A stretch of DNA of 56,458 nt, from positions 1 to 56,458 of the IMG/VR virus record IMGVR_UViG_3300027906_002333. One strand, given 5' to 3'. Shown piece by piece: positions 1-9,557 of this stretch (the first letter of the stretch is position 1; the number at the start of each line of letters is the position of its first letter). Made by a program: the position numbers and the translations under genes. The DNA comes from a virus. The notes under the pieces were generated by a model. It did no database searches. It was not told where the DNA came from and saw only the letters and a program-made list of their open reading frames with translations.

Positions 1-642
1 GCAATCAACAAAGAAGTCTCCTGTGACCATATCCCCATTATCTAAATGTACGTGAGCTATTTTGCCATCAATGATAACAGGTGCGTCTATGTGTGCTTTA
101 ATGTGTTTTAGTCTTGGATATTTTTTATTACAATATTCACTTAAGAAGTTTGCCAACTTAATTGCGTCTAAATGATATCCTACGTGAGCTTGTCCACCAT
201 TAGCACTTGTATTGCCTGCAATTTTATTATCTTTAACACTTATGTCGTACCAGGCTGTAAATTCTTCAAAACTTTCAAAAGGAACTTTACCATCAACACA
301 TAAGTCAATTACATCTGCAAAGTTACCTTGTGAAGTTTTTTGTATTGGAAAGTAGAAAGGTTGCCATATGTTTTTATCATCACCTCTCCAGTTTGGAAAA
401 TATGTTCCTAATTTAATTGTAGCATCACAACTTTTTGACCAGAGCTCTGTAGGTATACCACAGTCTGTTAAGAAATGATCGAACCCAAGTATAGTAGCTT
501 CTCCTACTCCTACTGTAGGTACGTTCGGACTTTCTATTAGTGTGATTTGTGCATTGGGTAAATTATATAAAGCATAGGCGGCCGTAAGCCAACCTGCACT
601 TCCTCCACCAACAATTACAATTTTATTTACTGATGTCAACAT
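1..642 (-). CDS. FAD-dependent tryptophan halogenase, 3'-truncated by window edge
   Basis: The reading frame starts at the ATG at 642 and stays open to base 1, so only the first 214 residues are present. The N-terminus has the dinucleotide-binding motif GGGSAGW (residues 12-18) followed by VGVGEAT in the 40s, the flavin-binding signature of flavin-dependent tryptophan halogenases. Family members chlorinate or brominate tryptophan or related substrates using FADH2. The catalytic lysine and WxWxIP motif cannot be fully judged in this fragment. The start overlaps the end of the haem oxygenase gene by 20 bases, so the two are probably cotranscribed. The physiological substrate in a phage is unknown. 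Confidence 0.85.
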   Translation of the reverse strand, partial: MLTSVNKIVIVGGGSAGWLTAAYALYNLPNAQITLIESPNVPTVGVGEATILGFDHFLTDCGIPTELWSKSCDATIKLGTYFPNWRGDDKNIWQPFYFPIQKTSQGNFADVIDLCVDGKVPFESFEEFTAWYDISVKDNKIAGNTSANGGQAHVGYHLDAIKLANFLSEYCNKKYPRLKHIKAHIDAPVIIDGKIAHVHLDNGDMVTGDFFVDC

Positions 643-1168
643 CCATAATTTCCTGAAACGTCTTTGTTGCAAATTCGAAACATACTCTTGCTTCGTCGGC
701 CATGCTATCATCTAAACGTTCTCTAATTAATTCTTTTAGTTTAGCACCGTCTTCAAAGTCATATAGTTTTCCACTTCCAGGAATTTTTCTACGGATCATT
801 TGTCCACCACTTAAATCACCCATGTGTCTTGTATACATATGAGCAAATAATCTTTCTTTGTCTTCTTTAATACTCATAATGTATTCACCGTACTCTTTAG
901 TAACAGGTAATAGTTCTGGTGTATTATCTTTATCTTCCCAAAGTTCTTCGTAGTCAGCCCATATACTTGGAGCTCGTCTAATATCCATTAGACCATTTAG
1001 CAATCCGTGGGCCATACAATTAACTTCTAGAATATCGTATTGATGATGTTGGTTAAACATAAAGGTAGCATAAAGTTTAGGGTCAATCTCTCCACTCATT
1101 AGCACCTTTACAAATGCTTGTCGTTCAGCATCTCTGTGAACGTCTTTTGTTAATTCTTTGAGGCTCAT
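623..1168 (-). CDS. ho1: Haem oxygenase (biliverdin-forming)
   Basis: A 181-residue protein with the proximal haem-ligand region TKDVHRDAE (His11) and the distal-helix motif GDLSGGQ near residues 118-124, both diagnostic of haem oxygenases. The enzyme opens haem to biliverdin, CO and iron using reduced ferredoxin. It is shorter than typical cyanobacterial HO1 (about 240 residues), as in cyanophage forms. It overlaps clpS upstream by 4 bases and the halogenase downstream. With the ALA synthase at 41165 and the HemD-like gene at 47980 it suggests phage control of tetrapyrrole flux. No bilin reductase is visible in the window, so the fate of biliverdin is unknown. Confidence 0.9.
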   Translation of the reverse strand: MSLKELTKDVHRDAERQAFVKVLMSGEIDPKLYATFMFNQHHQYDILEVNCMAHGLLNGLMDIRRAPSIWADYEELWEDKDNTPELLPVTKEYGEYIMSIKEDKERLFAHMYTRHMGDLSGGQMIRRKIPGSGKLYDFEDGAKLKELIRERLDDSMADEARVCFEFATKTFQEIMDVDISK

Positions 1169-1473
1169 TCTTTCTCCACTTTTACTTGCAATGGAAATCC
1201 GTTTGTTCGAGCGAGTGTAGTAGCTTCTACACCTTTTTGTTCTGCTATTTCAAATGTATATACACCAACTATTGCTGAACCTTCTTCGTGTATCTTAACA
1301 GTAAGGTCTCGTGCAGTAGCATCAGTATGTCTAAAAACTTTTACTAAACACTCGATAACAAAGTCCATCGGAGTTAAATCGTCATTTAGGAATACAACTT
1401 TATAGAGATCAGGCTCTATAATCTTTTGCTTGATTTTTTCGTCTATTTGTACGTCCATAATATTACTTATCAT
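1165..1473 (-). CDS. clpS: ClpS-like Clp protease adaptor
   Basis: A 102-residue protein with the ClpS core: YKVVFLNDDLTPMDFV around residues 24-39 (the NDD-TPM-FV substrate-pocket motif) and later GVYTFEIAEQK. ClpS delivers N-degron proteins to ClpAP. The start at 1473 follows a strong GGAGG site. No Clp ATPase or protease is encoded in the window, so the adaptor presumably redirects host ClpAP. It sits between dnaK and the haem oxygenase gene in one minus-strand run. Confidence 0.88.
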   Translation of the reverse strand: MISNIMDVQIDEKIKQKIIEPDLYKVVFLNDDLTPMDFVIECLVKVFRHTDATARDLTVKIHEEGSAIVGVYTFEIAEQKGVEATTLARTNGFPLQVKVEKE

Positions 1474-1503
1474 CGCTTACCTCCGATGGTTTGTTAAGTG
1501 GTG

Positions 1504-3402
1504 TTATTTTACTTCTTCAAAATCAGCGTCAACTACATTGTCATCTTTAGCTTTTTCTTTAGGCTCTTTTGAGTCTGTAGTTTTCTTAGATGCTTCTTCT
1601 TCCTGTTGTTGCTTGTAAATAGCTTCTCCAAGTTTCATAGCATCTTGCGTCAAAGTTTCCGTTTTAGCTTTAATATCATCGCTATTAGAACCTTTAAGTG
1701 CTTCTTTTGTAGCTTCAAGACTAGCTTCTACTTTAGCTTTATCTTCTGCTGATAGTTTATCTCCGTGTTCTTTTAATTGTTTTTCAATATTAGCAACCAT
1801 GCCATCAGCATTGTTACGAGTATCTACTTCTTCACGTTTCTTTTTATCAGCATCTTTATTAGCTTCAGCGTCTTTTACCATTTTGTCGATTTCTTCTTCT
1901 GATAATCCGCCATCTGATTGTATTGTAATCTTTTGTTCTTTACCAGTACCTTTATCTTTAGCACTTACACTTACAATACCATTTGCGTCAATATCAAATG
2001 TTACTTCGATTTGTGGCATACCTCTTGGTGCAGGAGCAATACCGTCTAGCATAAAATTACCTAATGCTTTATTGTCTGCGGCCATTTCTCTTTCACCTTG
2101 AGTTACTACAATGTTTACTCCTGATTGATTATCTTCAGCAGTTGAAAAGACTTGACTCTTATTAGTAGGAATCGTTGTATTCTTTTCAATTAGTTTAGTT
2201 GCAACTCCGCCTAGTGTTTCAATACCAAGTGATAAAGGTGTAACGTCTAATAACAATACATCTTTAACATCACCTTGTAATACTCCACCTTGAATACCAG
2301 CACCTATGGCAACAACCTCATCTGGGTTAACGCCTTTGTGTGGTTCTTTGCCAAAGAAACTTTTTACTGTTTCTTCAACTTTAGGCATACGTGTCATACC
2401 ACCTACTAGGATAACTTCATCAATATCACTTGCAGTAAGTTCTGCATCTTTAAGAGCAGTCTTACAAGGTGTAAGTGTTCTTTCAATCAAGTCTCCTACT
2501 AGAGCTTCAAACTTTGCTCTTGTAAGTTTTACGTTTAAGTGTTTAGGTCCAGATGCATCAGCAGTAACAAACGGCAAACTAATTTCTGTTTGTGTAGCAG
2601 ATGATAGTTCACATTTTGCTTTTTCAGATGCTTCTTTAACACGTTGCATAGCAAGTTTATCTGTTCTTAAGTCCATGCCTGAGTCTTTCATAAACTCATC
2701 ACAAACATAGTTTACAAGAGTGTTATCAAAGTCTTCACCACCTAATGATGTATCACCATTAGTTGACTTAACTTCAAATACTCCTTCGCCGATTTCTAAG
2801 ACAGAAACGTCAAACGTTCCACCACCTAAGTCATAAACTGCAACTGTGCCTGATTTCTTTTTATCTAAACCATATGCAAGTGCGGCCGCGGTTGGCTCGT
2901 TAACTATACGTTCAACTTCAAGTCCTGCAATTTTACCTGCGTCTTTTGTTGCTTGTCTTTGTGAATCGTTAAAGTATGCAGGTACAGTAATAATAGCTTT
3001 ATCTACTTTACTACCTAAATACTCTTCAGCAGTTTCTTTCATCTTCTGTAAAGTGAAAGCAGAGATTTGTGAAGGCGAATACTTTTCACCTTTTGCTTCT
3101 ATCCAAGCATCTCCGTTGTCTGCTTTGATTATTTTGAATGGAGAAGTTTTCATGTCCTTTTGTACGGACTTATCATTAAACTTCTTACCTATTAGTCTTT
3201 TAACTGCAAAGATAGTATTCTCTGGGTTAGTTACTGCTTGTCTTTTTGCCGCAACTCCTACTAGCTTTTCATCGCCAAAAGATACGATTGAAGGCGTTGT
3301 TCTAACTCCTTCACTATTTTCTATGACTTTAGCATCACCACCTTGCATTACTGAAACACAAGAATTAGTAGTACCTAAGTCAATACCAATTATTTTGCTC
3401 AT
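1504..3402 (-). CDS. dnaK: DnaK (Hsp70) chaperone, full length
   Basis: A full-length 632-residue Hsp70. It opens with [13 protein letters not shown], contains the [12 protein letters not shown] phosphate loop, the GGMTRMP helix and the [10 protein letters not shown] segment, then a substrate-binding domain and an acidic tail ending DADFEEVK. The start at 3402 is chosen over an upstream ATG because AAGGAGGAG lies just before it. Its leader (TTAATAAGGAG...AAAAC) is nearly identical to that of the hsp20 gene. A complete DnaK is uncommon in phages; DnaJ and GrpE are not visible, so host cochaperones must serve it. Confidence 0.97.
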   Translation of the reverse strand: MSKIIGIDLGTTNSCVSVMQGGDAKVIENSEGVRTTPSIVSFGDEKLVGVAAKRQAVTNPENTIFAVKRLIGKKFNDKSVQKDMKTSPFKIIKADNGDAWIEAKGEKYSPSQISAFTLQKMKETAEEYLGSKVDKAIITVPAYFNDSQRQATKDAGKIAGLEVERIVNEPTAAALAYGLDKKKSGTVAVYDLGGGTFDVSVLEIGEGVFEVKSTNGDTSLGGEDFDNTLVNYVCDEFMKDSGMDLRTDKLAMQRVKEASEKAKCELSSATQTEISLPFVTADASGPKHLNVKLTRAKFEALVGDLIERTLTPCKTALKDAELTASDIDEVILVGGMTRMPKVEETVKSFFGKEPHKGVNPDEVVAIGAGIQGGVLQGDVKDVLLLDVTPLSLGIETLGGVATKLIEKNTTIPTNKSQVFSTAEDNQSGVNIVVTQGEREMAADNKALGNFMLDGIAPAPRGMPQIEVTFDIDANGIVSVSAKDKGTGKEQKITIQSDGGLSEEEIDKMVKDAEANKDADKKKREEVDTRNNADGMVANIEKQLKEHGDKLSAEDKAKVEASLEATKEALKGSNSDDIKAKTETLTQDAMKLGEAIYKQQQEEEASKKTTDSKEPKEKAKDDNVVDADFEEVK

Positions 3403-3469
3403 AGTTTTCTCCTCCTTATTAAGCAAAGAGTAGGGTGTGCATTACACACACCCTATCATTCTTTTTGTT

Positions 3470-3919
3470 TTATTTGATTTCAATAGTTTTAGGTTTTTTA
3501 GACTCTGGAATTATTCTTTCCAAAGAAATTACCAATAAACCATCTTTCAACTCTGCACCTTTAACTTCTACGTCATCAGCAACTGAAAAAGACTTTGTAA
3601 AGTGTCTTTTACTAATGCCTCTGTGTAGTACACCATCGTCTTGGGGTTTAGTACTAGAGTCAGTAATTGACTTAACAGTAATGATGTTATCTTCATACAT
3701 TATGTCAATGTCTTTCTTATTGAATCCAGCTAACGCCAATTCAATATTGTAGGTGTAGTCACCTGTCTTTACAATATTGTATGGTGGAAAGTTAGATTGT
3801 ACCATAGGTGAGTTGAAAACTTCGTTTTCAAACATTTTTTCGAATCTATCAAAGATAGGATCGAAACCTACTGTTACGGGTCTAAGTTGATTAAAAATTG
3901 ATAGGGATTGTTTTGTCAT
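3470..3919 (-). CDS. Small heat-shock protein (Hsp20/alpha-crystallin)
   Basis: A 149-residue protein with an alpha-crystallin domain: YNIELALAGFNKKDI in the middle and the ending GLLVISLERIIPESKKPKTIEI, including an I-P-E C-terminal anchor. Small heat-shock proteins hold unfolding proteins for Hsp70; here dnaK lies immediately downstream. The start at 3919 follows AAGGAG. Two promoters precede it: a sigma70-type one (4003-4031) and a T4-like late one (3984-3991), which would allow expression throughout infection. Hsp20 is common in T4-like marine phages. Confidence 0.93.
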   Translation of the reverse strand: MTKQSLSIFNQLRPVTVGFDPIFDRFEKMFENEVFNSPMVQSNFPPYNIVKTGDYTYNIELALAGFNKKDIDIMYEDNIITVKSITDSSTKPQDDGVLHRGISKRHFTKSFSVADDVEVKGAELKDGLLVISLERIIPESKKPKTIEIK

Positions 3920-3983
3920 TGTTTTCTCCTTATTAAGCAAGTTAAAATTAAAGAACCCTATCAGGCATTCTTTAACATATTAG

Positions 3984-3991
3984 TATTTATA
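3984..3991 (-). promoter_or_regulatory. T4-like late promoter for hsp20-dnaK
   Basis: An exact TATAAATA followed by C on the minus strand, 65 bases upstream of the hsp20 start. T4-type late promoters consist of this single -10 element. Confidence 0.65.
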
Positions 3992-4002
3992 CTAACATAC
4001 AA

Positions 4003-4031
4003 ATTATATGCTAAAATAGGTCAAATATCAA
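4003..4031 (-). promoter_or_regulatory. Sigma70-type promoter for hsp20-dnaK
   Basis: TTGATA, a 17-base spacer and TATAAT on the minus strand, upstream of the late promoter and hsp20. Confidence 0.6.
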
Positions 4032-4049
4032 GTATAAATCTAACCAAAT

Positions 4050-4604
4050 CTACCTAATATGGACAAAAAAGAAGTGATTTAAGCTATAACGACCTGATCC
4101 TTTAATAGGCTTTACTTCGTGTTGTACGAAGCTAGGAAACAGTATTAACGAGTTGTTTTTAAGATGTGGTACATAATTATAGTCAGAAAATGATAGTTGC
4201 CCACCTGTAAATTGTTTTGGCTCTTTGAATAATAATGTTACTGCTGACAATACTCCTAGGTCAGGATGAAGGTCATAACTGCCATCTCCATTATAGCAAT
4301 TAAGTTGAGTAACATCAAAGTTACACATCTTTAAATAATTTGAAAAGATGTTCTCTGACAAGTCTAGATCAAATATCTTTCTATTGTATCTTAGAATACT
4401 GCTTACGTATCTATCTTCTTTGTAGTGTTTATCTAAATGAACTGCGTTCATATTACTACTTTTAGGATCGCCATTGTCTTTTGTATCAGTGGCGTGTTGA
4501 TTTAGATAATCTATTTCAGAAAATACACTAGGAAGTTCTGCGTCTTCAAAGAAATCGTCTATGATAGTGTGTACGAAAGGTTTCTGATGAGTACTAATCT
4601 GCAT
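4050..4604 (-). CDS. 2OG-Fe(II) oxygenase, prolyl-hydroxylase-like
   Basis: A 184-residue single-domain protein. The iron triad is visible as His113-x-Asp115 (HPD) and His162, with Arg172 (GRYSLN) placed to bind 2-oxoglutarate. [10 protein letters not shown] lies between them as in prolyl 4-hydroxylase-type enzymes. Such enzymes hydroxylate proteins or small molecules using O2 and 2-oxoglutarate. The target is unknown. The gene overlaps guaC upstream by 11 bases. It is one of five putative 2OG oxygenases in this window. Confidence 0.85.
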   Translation of the reverse strand: MQISTHQKPFVHTIIDDFFEDAELPSVFSEIDYLNQHATDTKDNGDPKSSNMNAVHLDKHYKEDRYVSSILRYNRKIFDLDLSENIFSNYLKMCNFDVTQLNCYNGDGSYDLHPDLGVLSAVTLLFKEPKQFTGGQLSFSDYNYVPHLKNNSLILFPSFVQHEVKPIKGSGRYSLNHFFFVHIR

Positions 4605-5643
4605 TGAACTGATTGAATACTTGGTTAACCTGTTGTGTACATCTTACAAACGTTGTACACTTAGGCATATCTTTTAAACGTCTTGCACCAATGTAAGTAC
4701 AAGCACTTCTAACACCTCCAAGTATTTCAGTAATAGTTGCGTCGACAGGTCCTTTGTGTGGAATCTTAACTACTTTACCTTCAGCACCTCTGTATCCATC
4801 TTTTCTACGACCATGTCTTTGCATAGCTTCATCTGAACTCATACCATAGAACGTAACTTTGCCATCTATAATTTCGCCTTCTGATTCGTCGTGTCCTGCT
4901 AACATACCACCTAGCATAACAAAGTGTGTACCTGCTCCAAAGGCTTTTGCAACATCACCTGGATATACACAACCACCATCAGCAATAATGTGTCCACCTA
5001 TACCATTCGCGGCATCAACACATTCTATTACGCCTGACAGTTGTGGAACTCCTACACCAGTTTGTAATCTAGTTGTACATACTGAACCTGGTCCAATACC
5101 AACTTTAACAATGTCTGCTCCACGTATAATAAGTTCTTCTGTCATCTCTGCGGTAACAACGTTACCAGCAATAATAGTTTTGTCTGGATAGTTATCTCTC
5201 ATTCGAGCAATAAAGTCTCCGAAGTTTTCATGATAAGCATTTGCAACATCAACAGTAATAAATTTAATATCTGGAAATGCTTCTAATACTCTTACCATAG
5301 TGTTATAATCTTTAGCATCTTTATCCCAGATATAACCTGTACCTGTGCATACACTAAGGTACTTCATTTTAATTCCTTGCGACTTTTGTTCCCAGTCTTC
5401 AAATGAATTGTGCTTACCTATTACAGTTAGCATCTTATGATCTTGTAATACTTTAGCCATACTAAATGTACCAACTCCGTCCATATTACTTGACATAATA
5501 GGAACACCAGTCCAGTGATTGCCACTATTGTGGAATTGGAAAGTTCTAATAAGATCAACATCTCTTCGACTTTCTAATTTAGATCTCTTCGGCTTGAATA
5601 AGACGTCTTTGTAGTCTAGTTTAATGTCATCTTCAATTCTCAT
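4594..5643 (-). CDS. guaC: GMP reductase
   Basis: A 349-residue IMPDH/GMPR-family barrel. The catalytic cysteine lies in [12 protein letters not shown], followed by the GHIIADGGC phosphate site, the [16 protein letters not shown] loop, and YRGAEGK near the flap. There is no CBS insert, and the overall motif set fits GMP reductase rather than IMP dehydrogenase. It converts GMP to IMP with NADPH, feeding purine salvage, which fits the phage's ribonucleotide reductase. It overlaps 2OG oxygenase genes on both sides. Confidence 0.92.
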   Translation of the reverse strand: MRIEDDIKLDYKDVLFKPKRSKLESRRDVDLIRTFQFHNSGNHWTGVPIMSSNMDGVGTFSMAKVLQDHKMLTVIGKHNSFEDWEQKSQGIKMKYLSVCTGTGYIWDKDAKDYNTMVRVLEAFPDIKFITVDVANAYHENFGDFIARMRDNYPDKTIIAGNVVTAEMTEELIIRGADIVKVGIGPGSVCTTRLQTGVGVPQLSGVIECVDAANGIGGHIIADGGCVYPGDVAKAFGAGTHFVMLGGMLAGHDESEGEIIDGKVTFYGMSSDEAMQRHGRRKDGYRGAEGKVVKIPHKGPVDATITEILGGVRSACTYIGARRLKDMPKCTTFVRCTQQVNQVFNQFNAD

Positions 5644-6242
5644 TATTTCGCTCCATAGTTAAATGATATTGCTATACGTTCTGCATCCGACCTATTTTGT
5701 TTTACGGCGTGTTTTACCCAAGCTGGGAAAATAACAAGCATACCTGGCTTAGGCGGATACGTAGCCATAGTACTTGTAATAGTATTGTATGAACTTAAAT
5801 TATCTGGAATATAATATTGTGCATCGTCATCTCTATAAAATTGTAAGTCGCCCATATTCTCTGTTGGAACGTCTATATAAAATACTCCACTTAATAAAGC
5901 ATCTTGATGATTATGTAAAGTATGATATGCTCCTGGTGGATTAATATTAATCCAGAAGTTTTGTAACTTCAGCGGAGGAAACCCTACATTGTTTCTAACA
6001 GTATCAATAGCTTTATCAAATTCGATAACCATTTGATTGAAGATAGGTTGTATCTCTGGTGGTAGTAAATCTATATTTTCAATACTACGACTATGCCAAC
6101 CACCTTCATTACTGTTACCAGCAAGTTCAGGTTCTTTATTTTTCCAAGCCTGTGCAATTTGTTTTATAGCACCACGATTAATGTCTTCGTTAATACCTGC
6201 AAATACAATGCTAGGAAACCATAAATCCGCTTTCAGTTCCAT
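5643..6242 (-). CDS. 2OG-Fe(II) oxygenase, phage type (HxH/HxD signature)
   Basis: A 199-residue protein with the hallmark of a phage/bacterial 2OG oxygenase family: [19 protein letters not shown] (residues 96-114), an [10 protein letters not shown] strand, then FPAWVKHAV with His178 and Arg189. His112 and Asp114 are likely iron ligands. The substrate is unknown. It overlaps the guaC start by one base and lies just downstream of the bS21 gene. Confidence 0.85.
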   Translation of the reverse strand: MELKADLWFPSIVFAGINEDINRGAIKQIAQAWKNKEPELAGNSNEGGWHSRSIENIDLLPPEIQPIFNQMVIEFDKAIDTVRNNVGFPPLKLQNFWININPPGAYHTLHNHQDALLSGVFYIDVPTENMGDLQFYRDDDAQYYIPDNLSSYNTITSTMATYPPKPGMLVIFPAWVKHAVKQNRSDAERIAISFNYGAK

Positions 6243-6245
6243 ATT

Positions 6246-6485
6246 CTAAAATCCATGCTCCATTAATCTTCTACGTTCTTCTTTTTTAGCACGAGCAATT
6301 CCGGCCGCTTTAGCCCTTGCTCTTTTTTCACTTGGCTTGGAGTAGTATTGTTTGTCTCTATACTCCTGCAAAATACCATCTTGTGCTACCTTCTTTTTAA
6401 ATCTTCTTAATGCTCCATTAAAGTCGTTCCCACGAACTTTAACAGTAAGCCCTTCTTTAGGCTTGTCCTTGTTGAATCTTGAGAT
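6246..6485 (-). CDS. rpsU: Ribosomal protein bS21, apparent AUC start
   Basis: Translation of 6246-6485 gives a 79-residue bS21: GLTVKVRGNDFNGALRRFKKKV, then EYRDKQYYSKPSEKRARAKA and a basic tail ending EERRRLMEHGF. bS21 binds the 30S subunit near the anti-Shine-Dalgarno and is a known phage-carried ribosomal protein. The frame has no ATG, GTG or TTG between an in-frame TAG (6498-6500) and the conserved core. The only well-placed initiator is ATC at 6483-6485, with GGAG seven bases upstream. The gene overlaps the upstream 135-residue ORF. An internal promoter (6541-6570) may drive it. Confidence 0.85.
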   Translation of the reverse strand: MSRFNKDKPKEGLTVKVRGNDFNGALRRFKKKVAQDGILQEYRDKQYYSKPSEKRARAKAAGIARAKKEERRRLMEHGF

Positions 6486-6864
6486 TGTTCTTCTCCTCTA
6501 CAATCGTTCTAACATCATAAATCCTATGATTGTTAATTATATTATAAGGCATTTCCTCTTGATTTGTCAAGTAGTATGTTTTGTCAAAGTTTAAAAGATA
6601 ACCTACTAGCCATGCAAACTCATTGCGAGTAGCATCAACATCTAATATAATATTATCAACTTGATTTACGACATCCAGCAACCAAATACTATTCGGTGAA
6701 TCATTCTGATCAAACAAATAAACATTTAAGTCTTTGCCAATTTGTTTTGCTAACTCATTAAACTGTTCTTTAATAACTTCGCTAGGGTTTACTAACAAGA
6801 AACTCTTATTGTCGTTAAACAGTTTATCAGGTGGCGTGATCAAATTGATTACTGGCTCTTTCAT
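6457..6864 (-). CDS. Hypothetical protein, 135 aa
   Basis: Not recognised by name. It is a soluble alpha/beta-looking protein containing VNPSEVIKEQFNELAKQIG and DNIILDVDATRNEFAWLVG. Its 3' end overlaps the bS21 start region, so translational coupling between the two is plausible. No convincing ribosome binding site is seen before its ATG. Confidence 0.7.
   Translation of the reverse strand: MKEPVINLITPPDKLFNDNKSFLLVNPSEVIKEQFNELAKQIGKDLNVYLFDQNDSPNSIWLLDVVNQVDNIILDVDATRNEFAWLVGYLLNFDKTYYLTNQEEMPYNIINNHRIYDVRTIVEEKNNLKIQQGQA
6541..6570 (-). promoter_or_regulatory. Internal sigma70-type promoter upstream of bS21
   Basis: TTGACA at 6565-6570, an 18-base spacer and TATAAT at 6541-6546, inside the 135-aa ORF and about 55 bases upstream of the bS21 start. 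Confidence 0.5.
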
Positions 6865-6942
6865 ACTATTACTTATTTTCTTGAATCTTTTGCCAAATAG
6901 AGTCTTGGCTTTGTTCTTGGTTTTGGACGTAATTTTCGGATT

Positions 6943-8724
6943 CTATGACTGTTGTGAAGTCGGGTCTGAGTCTTCCGGATTTGTCTGAGCCCGGATTTGC
7001 TTGTTGCTTACCTTTGTTATGTAATTGGTTCCCTTCACCGTTTTTTTTTGAGCTTCGTCTATTTGTTTAACTTCTTCGCCATAAAAGATTCTGTTGACTG
7101 TGTCAGGAAACTCTTTATCTTTTGCTTTTTCTTTATCTTCTTTAGCAACTTCTTCTTCAGCCGCCTCTACCCATTTATTCCATTTTTCAATATCTTGTGC
7201 TTCTTCAATAACATTATCTTCTTTTTCTAAAGCCTCTTGCATTTCTTCATCATCTGGAATTGAAGGTAAAACTTCTGCTACTTTAGGCTCTGGACGAGGT
7301 TCTAGCTCTTCTTCCATCTGTTCGCTTACAGTTTTTTCTTCTTCTTTAGCTTCTTCTTCTATTTCTTCAGCAACTTTTTCTAGGTCTTCTTCTAGTTCTT
7401 GCTTTGTTTCTTCTTCAACTTCTTCTATACGTTTTTCTACTTCACGTTCTACTTCTTCAGTATCTTCTTTTTCTTGTATAGCTTGATTATCAACCTTTGC
7501 CTGAATTACAGGGTGGGTATATGTTTGTTGAATGTCTTCCCCTTGCCATTCATCTTCACCACTTGGGGGGTCGTTAGGATTTTCTGGATCTGGATCGGAC
7601 TTTGGGGGCAACTTCGGGCCCTTGTCCTCTCTAACGTATTGGAATGTATATTGTGAAGCAATTAAAAGTAATACTGCTAATGGATCAAATACAAATATAA
7701 TTATTATAATAACCCAACGTACTGCTGACTCTAGTAAGTCTTGGTTTGCTTGTTCACCATATATAAACTCTGCAATATACTTAATAGGACCTACTTCAGC
7801 TTCAAGTTTTCTGTAAGTCTTTTCGTAAGCAAACTTCTCTTCTCTAACACCATCAATAATAGTTTGTTCTTTATCAATGAATGTTTCTAATTCTGTTACA
7901 CGAGCATCTAAGTCTTCTGTTTTAGCATTAGCTTGACCACGTAAATCTTGTATTCTCTCTTGTATTGCTTTAATATCATCTGCATACTTGGCATCAACTT
8001 TAGCAAGTGCTTCATTTAAGGCCGCATTAATTTTCTTTATTTCTTTTTGGGCATTACTTGCCACACTTAATTCATTAGCTTTAGCTTGAGCTACTGCTTC
8101 ATCAAACTTCGCACCGCCACCAAATGAACCTTCAAATCTATCTTTGGCCGCTTGTATATCTGCGTCTTTACGTTCTTTAGCTTGTATTAGTCTTTGGTTC
8201 TGTAATTCTATTTGTTTATCAAAGTCTATTCTTACATCATCTTTTTCAGATTTAATTAATATATTAATTTTGTCTAATTCTTTTTGTTCACGATCAATTA
8301 AGTTATCAACACGAATATCTTCACCACCTAATAGACGTTCCATTTCTAATGTCCAACGTTCTATTTTACTTTCGGATCGTGCCATCTTATCTTCGATGGT
8401 TTCAATAAGAGCGACTTGCTCTTGACTCATTGATGTTTGTTCTATGTGGGCTTTAGATAAAAAGCCAAAGATACCCATACTTGTAATAAACATTAATACA
8501 AATACTGCTAGGGCAAGATAAGTTCTTAACCACCAGGTTGCTCGTTGCCAATGTCTATGGAGCCATACTGCCGTGACTAGTTTACCGACTTCTAATGATA
8601 CACCCATTATTATAATAGGTATAACAGCCGCCGCGAAAATTGCCGCCAATCCAGCGACCGAATAGTATATAGCTACCGCACTAATCGTTAATGCAGATAG
8701 AAATGTTAGTATTCCTAGTAACAT
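6943..8724 (-). CDS. Membrane protein with long coiled coil and acidic tail
   Basis: A 593-residue protein. The first ~110 residues hold three or four hydrophobic segments (LLGILTFLSALTISAVAI, LAAIFAAAVIPIIIMG, YLALAVFVLMFITSMG). A long charged coiled coil follows (about 120-320), then another membrane segment (VIIIIIFVFDPLAVLLLIAS), then a proline- and glutamate-rich tail. The ATG at 8724 is preferred over 8754 because GAGGGAG precedes it. The architecture suggests a structural or envelope-spanning role; related proteins are common in marine T4-like phages, but the function is not known to me. Confidence 0.8.
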   Translation of the reverse strand: MLLGILTFLSALTISAVAIYYSVAGLAAIFAAAVIPIIIMGVSLEVGKLVTAVWLHRHWQRATWWLRTYLALAVFVLMFITSMGIFGFLSKAHIEQTSMSQEQVALIETIEDKMARSESKIERWTLEMERLLGGEDIRVDNLIDREQKELDKINILIKSEKDDVRIDFDKQIELQNQRLIQAKERKDADIQAAKDRFEGSFGGGAKFDEAVAQAKANELSVASNAQKEIKKINAALNEALAKVDAKYADDIKAIQERIQDLRGQANAKTEDLDARVTELETFIDKEQTIIDGVREEKFAYEKTYRKLEAEVGPIKYIAEFIYGEQANQDLLESAVRWVIIIIIFVFDPLAVLLLIASQYTFQYVREDKGPKLPPKSDPDPENPNDPPSGEDEWQGEDIQQTYTHPVIQAKVDNQAIQEKEDTEEVEREVEKRIEEVEEETKQELEEDLEKVAEEIEEEAKEEEKTVSEQMEEELEPRPEPKVAEVLPSIPDDEEMQEALEKEDNVIEEAQDIEKWNKWVEAAEEEVAKEDKEKAKDKEFPDTVNRIFYGEEVKQIDEAQKKTVKGTNYITKVSNKQIRAQTNPEDSDPTSQQS

Positions 8725-8800
8725 ACTGCTCCCTCTGTATTCTTTGTATAACATATTTAGCCTAATTTCTCCTTCTTCAGAAAATAGTTTAACAGTTAAA

Positions 8801-9244
8801 CTATCTTATAAAACGCCAACCATCATGGCCAGATTCTTTACAAGCGGTCTCTTTAAAGTGTCTTAATTTACCTTTGTAATTTAGTTTACTTAAAACTACT
8901 CTACAATAACCACTTCCCATTGGATAGGTACTTGCAACAATTACCTCTCCGTTTGTTCCTGTATCATTGTTGTACCAACTAGTAGATTGTCCATTCTCAG
9001 CATTGTCTAGTGAGAAGTACATAGCTTGTTCTTGTTTCATTCTATCTGGTGCTGGTAATCTGTACCAATGCCATTTAGTTAAGTTAACAATAACACCTAC
9101 ATAGCCGTTGCTAGGTTGATATGAAGATTGTACACTAGAGTTTGCAGTATCGCTAGTGTTGTACGTCTGTACTCCACTTGTTGAGCTACAAGCACCTAAT
9201 AGACTAATAAGGGCTAGTAACAATATACCATTTACTACTCTCAT
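8801..9244 (-). CDS. Small lipoprotein
   Basis: A 147-residue protein with a lipoprotein signal peptide (hydrophobic ILLLALISLLGAC, lipobox LGAC). The start at 9244 is chosen because the signal peptide begins there and GGGAAGG lies upstream; a longer in-frame start at 9298 would bury the signal. The mature part is rich in Ser, Thr, Asn and Tyr with a few Cys. It overlaps the end of the upstream lipoprotein gene. The function is unknown. Confidence 0.7.
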   Translation of the reverse strand: MRVVNGILLLALISLLGACSSTSGVQTYNTSDTANSSVQSSYQPSNGYVGVIVNLTKWHWYRLPAPDRMKQEQAMYFSLDNAENGQSTSWYNNDTGTNGEVIVASTYPMGSGYCRVVLSKLNYKGKLRHFKETACKESGHDGWRFIR

Positions 9245-9548
9245 AATCCTTCCCTTCAAATAGACAAGCATAGCCTTTTCTGTCAACCATCTTGCCACCT
9301 ATGTTTATACTATACCAATGCTCACGACATTGTTTGCCCATACCCATTTTCGGGGGTAAGAGCTTTTTTACAGGATTGTCTGTGCATTTGGTGATTTGTT
9401 TACTATTTGTACTACCGTTAGTATCAGTAATAGTTTTTTCTGTATCACAATACTGGTGACCGCTTTCTTCTAGTGTTAGCTTATTACCCGTAGCACTACA
9501 GGCGGTACATAGTAATACCAGAGCTAGTGTGTATAGAAGATTTTTCAT
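9204..9548 (-). CDS. Small lipoprotein, Cys-containing
   Basis: A 114-residue protein beginning MKNLLYTLALVLLCTACSAT, a clear lipoprotein signal with lipobox CTAC. The mature part has several cysteines and a KQCREHWYSI segment. It is the second of three consecutive lipoproteins. The function is unknown; surface-exposed phage lipoproteins often exclude superinfection, which is a guess here. Confidence 0.7.
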   Translation of the reverse strand: MKNLLYTLALVLLCTACSATGNKLTLEESGHQYCDTEKTITDTNGSTNSKQITKCTDNPVKKLLPPKMGMGKQCREHWYSINIGGKMVDRKGYACLFEGKDYESSKWYIVTSPY

Positions 9549-9557
9549 TGCGAACTC

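Noticed and set aside
2846-3433. 195-aa plus-strand ORF opposite dnaK
   Set aside because: Antisense shadow of a highly conserved gene; composition follows dnaK codons.
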